Assembly: GCA_964528095.1 (NCBI GenBank)
Contig: CAZGSG010000294.1
Span: 1-7,438 of the forward strand
Origin: CAZGSG01 sp964528095
GTDB lineage: Bacteria; Bacteroidota; Bacteroidia; Chitinophagales; Chitinophagaceae
Direction: 5' to 3'
Length of the DNA: 7,438 nucleotides
This document shows positions 5,319 through 7,438 of this stretch, piece by piece. Position 1 is the first letter of the stretch. Each line of letters begins with the position of its first letter. A program made the position numbers and the translations under genes. The notes below the pieces were generated by a model, which saw only the letters and a list, made by a program, of their open reading frames with translations, did not search any database and was not told the origin of the DNA.

Positions 5319-7438
5319 TTACGCAACAGCCAATAGTTCTAATTCCAACACTAATGCTTCTGCTTCGAGTTCGAGCAACTTCACATTATCCGGCGATACA
5401 TCTTCTTTTTCTTCATCCGGTAACAGGATGGGTTTTTTATTAGAGTAGCGACTTTCAGTATTCATTTTCAGGTCTCGTACCTGTGACGAATGAACTGTAA
5501 TAGAACAGCTATGATTTACCTGCAAGACCTCTACCAGCCTGTCTATATTCTTTGTCGGCAGTATTGCTACCATCGAGGTTGACGTTTTTTCAAAATTGTT
5601 GTTCTCTACAAGAGGAAGAATATCTTTATCCAGGTAAATATCTCCGCCTTTTACAAGGGTTGCGGAAACAATGATTTTATAGTCATCACCCTGCCGGAAA
5701 AGGGAAATTCCGTTATTGGTTACAATCTGTCCGTTCTGCGTAATGGATTTTATCAATGGCAATGCCTTCAATATAGGTACAACCACTTTATCCTTTACCT
5801 GTTCCCCCGGGTTCCAGTTTTCCGGCAACAAGATACCTTTCTTTGTTTCCTTGTTTATTGTAGTATAGCTGACCAGTTTGCCTTTAAAATCACTAAATGC
5901 CTGCAATAAGTTTCCTGTAATGATATGCCGTGTTTTCCGGTCAACATTATTCTGTTTGGTATATGTTTCCCACTCATCAAGTAGTTTGTTCTTTTCAGGT
6001 TGCGCTATATCTGCACTGTTTCCTATGATAGCAAGAATTTCCTCATTGTATGAAGCTGGCATAGCGAGATACTTGTTGCTATTGGCAATGGCAAATCGCA
6101 GTTTTATCGCAGACGGGGCAAAAGGGTTCTTCTTCTTTTTGTCAATGACAAATCCTAAAAAGACGGCTGGAACAGTTTCTTTGCCTCCCTCATAAGTTGC
6201 TGCCGGATAACCTAACCATCTTCCCGGATAAAAAAAGTTCATTGACTTTACAAGGTATTCACGGCGATTCTCAAACGTTCGTTCAACGCTTGCAAGTTGA
6301 GCTTCCCTTGCTTCGTCCAATTCGTCTTGACGTTCCTCGATAGCCTCATGCCAGGCAGCTTCTCCTTCTTTCTCCAGTATCTTTTGTATTTTCTTCTCTG
6401 CTGCTATACTCATTCTCAACAAATCATATTTAGCATTTACATCTGCCTGTTCTTTTGCCAGGCGTTCTTCAATTCCTGTTTTATAGTCACGAATAACCTC
6501 CTGTTGAATTTCCTGTGAATCTTTCCCCTTCAGGCTTTCGGCTATCAGGTTCTCTAACTCTGATTTAGTGTAAGGTTTTTTAAGCACTTTCGCTTTAACC
6601 GTTTCCAGAATACTATCATCCCCGAATGCGCTGGCACTGCCTTTACCCATTCTGATAATTTTGCTGTCCGTAGTTTCTGCTTCAAGATCCATTGCTTCTA
6701 CCTCCAAATCATATTCACCTGTTTGTTTCAGGTATTCTACATAGTCTTTGTACCGTTCCGATATTTCATTATAAAAATCTTCCTGCATTTTAGTAGAAAG
6801 TACTGCCACTCTACCTGAAACCCGGTACGCTGCATCTTGCGTAGAGCTGGAGTTTTCGTCGCTATCTTTCTTTAAATAATTTGTTGAGTGAAGCGGATTA
6901 TCCAATAAATCGTTAATGTCTTTGTTTTCTATCAGGTACTCCTTCACGATCTTATCGCCGTATTTATTGAGGAAATCCGGCACGTCTAATATCTTGGTAG
7001 ATTGTTTTTGGTTAGATGTTGTATTAGCATCCAGAGACTTTAGCTTCTTTTGCAACATCATCATTAATCGCTTTTCAGCAGGTATAGCGGAACTTACATA
7101 GTCGTAAATGGGTTTGAATATTTGCCCAGTTCGGTTAACCCTGCCTCTTTTCTGTACCTCGGTAGAAATGTCTAATTCGGCCTGTAATACAATCATTACC
7201 CGCTGGCGCACCTGGTCAGCAGGGACTTTAGCAGTAGAAATAGCATGGGCAGAAGCTCCGGTACTTCCCGACTGATTAATCATCAGTACATCTACCTCAT
7301 TATTGTTGAACTGACGGAACGCATCATTGGTGTTGATTCGTTTTCTTGACAGCACCAACCCTTTGCCCGTTTTAAGATTTACTTGCACTTCATACTTACG
7401 CCCTGTTACTTCCGCTACACTATAGCCAGCTTCCTTTA
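5319..7438 (-). CDS. Strawberry-notch-type SF2 helicase, C-terminal part (5' end outside window)
   Basis: The frame stays open to the right edge: the codons above 7388 read KEAGYSVAEVTGRKYE, so the GTG at 7388–7386 is an internal valine, not the start. The 705 visible residues begin inside the second RecA lobe of an SF2 helicase. A motif V-like MINQSGSTGASAHA is encoded near 7240–7282, RQRVMIVLQAELD follows, and motif VI QKRGRVNRTGQ lies near 7122–7154. This combination marks the strawberry notch helicase C-terminal domain family. The rest has a long charged helical region (about 6240–6490), then a conserved-looking NFFYPGRWLGYP segment and a strand-rich module. It ends in a leucine/glutamate tail, LLELEAEALVLELELLAVA. 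Such helicases often occur in very large mobile-element proteins, sometimes fused to a DNA methylase; whether this one is fused cannot be seen. It is first in view of a three-gene minus-strand operon. ATP-driven action on DNA is inferred from family. Confidence 0.85.
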   Translation of the reverse strand, partial: KEAGYSVAEVTGRKYEVQVNLKTGKGLVLSRKRINTNDAFRQFNNNEVDVLMINQSGSTGASAHAISTAKVPADQVRQRVMIVLQAELDISTEVQKRGRVNRTGQIFKPIYDYVSSAIPAEKRLMMMLQKKLKSLDANTTSNQKQSTKILDVPDFLNKYGDKIVKEYLIENKDINDLLDNPLHSTNYLKKDSDENSSSTQDAAYRVSGRVAVLSTKMQEDFYNEISERYKDYVEYLKQTGEYDLEVEAMDLEAETTDSKIIRMGKGSASAFGDDSILETVKAKVLKKPYTKSELENLIAESLKGKDSQEIQQEVIRDYKTGIEERLAKEQADVNAKYDLLRMSIAAEKKIQKILEKEGEAAWHEAIEERQDELDEAREAQLASVERTFENRREYLVKSMNFFYPGRWLGYPAATYEGGKETVPAVFLGFVIDKKKKNPFAPSAIKLRFAIANSNKYLAMPASYNEEILAIIGNSADIAQPEKNKLLDEWETYTKQNNVDRKTRHIITGNLLQAFSDFKGKLVSYTTINKETKKGILLPENWNPGEQVKDKVVVPILKALPLIKSITQNGQIVTNNGISLFRQGDDYKIIVSATLVKGGDIYLDKDILPLVENNNFEKTSTSMVAILPTKNIDRLVEVLQVNHSCSITVHSSQVRDLKMNTESRYSNKKPILLPDEEKEDVSPDNVKLLELEAEALVLELELLAVA

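Larger units (their letters stand above)
2058..7438. mobile_element. Integrative element, integrase-proximal end (right side outside window)
   Basis: Directly after the tRNA-Leu gene and its terminator come a repeat cluster, a tyrosine recombinase, a small excisionase-like protein, a RecA-like ATPase and a strawberry-notch-type helicase. Such a layout beside a tRNA is typical of integrated islands or integrative conjugative elements. The left boundary is placed just after the terminator as an estimate; the real crossover could lie inside the tRNA 3' end or the terminator hairpin. No second copy of the tRNA 3' end was noticed in the window, so the other end must lie further right. No conjugation or phage structural genes are in view, so the element type is undecided. 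Confidence 0.65.

Noticed and set aside
5805..5820. CCCCCGGGTTCC resembling part of the tRNA 3' end, as a possible second att site
   Set aside because: The match is short, lies inside the intact helicase gene and does not continue into the T-arm sequence.
7386..7388. GTG as the start of the helicase
   Set aside because: The frame continues upstream to the window edge with sensible coding sequence, so this is an internal valine codon.

Overview
The window looks like a chromosome–mobile element junction from a member of the Bacteroidota, probably a Chitinophagaceae-like organism. The phylum call rests on the kind of tyrosine recombinase present, on a TAnnTTTG-type -7 promoter element, on the lack of clear Shine-Dalgarno sequences, and on the overall look of the proteins. 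The family-level guess is from memory of similar proteins and is weaker.

Left part, about 1–2057, ordinary chromosome. On the minus strand there is the 5' end of trmN6 (tRNA1(Val) A37 N6-methyltransferase), interrupted by an in-frame TGA at codon 27 and running off the left edge. Upstream of it on the same strand is a complete saccharopine/alanine dehydrogenase-family gene with a recognisable promoter. Next come a decayed piece that resembles the N-terminus of an ISL3-type transposase, then a tRNA-Leu(CAA) gene with a strong intrinsic terminator.

Right part, about 2058–7438, the start of an integrated element inserted next to the tRNA. Just past the tRNA terminator is a compact cluster of direct and inverted TGACACA repeats, which look like recombinase arm sites. 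Then comes a tyrosine recombinase gene on the plus strand, possibly preceded by a small translationally coupled ORF. Converging on it from the right is a minus-strand operon of a strawberry-notch-type SF2 helicase (5' end outside the window), a RecA/RadA-like ATPase with an unusual repeat-bearing N-terminal half, and a small excisionase-like helix-turn-helix protein. A perfect 10-bp-stem bidirectional terminator separates the integrase from this operon.

The likely working unit is a tRNA-targeting integrative element. The integrase and the helix-turn-helix protein would control integration and excision, and the helicase and ATPase would act on DNA in replication, transfer or defence/anti-defence. 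The last point is inference. The far end of the element and the second attachment site are not in view.
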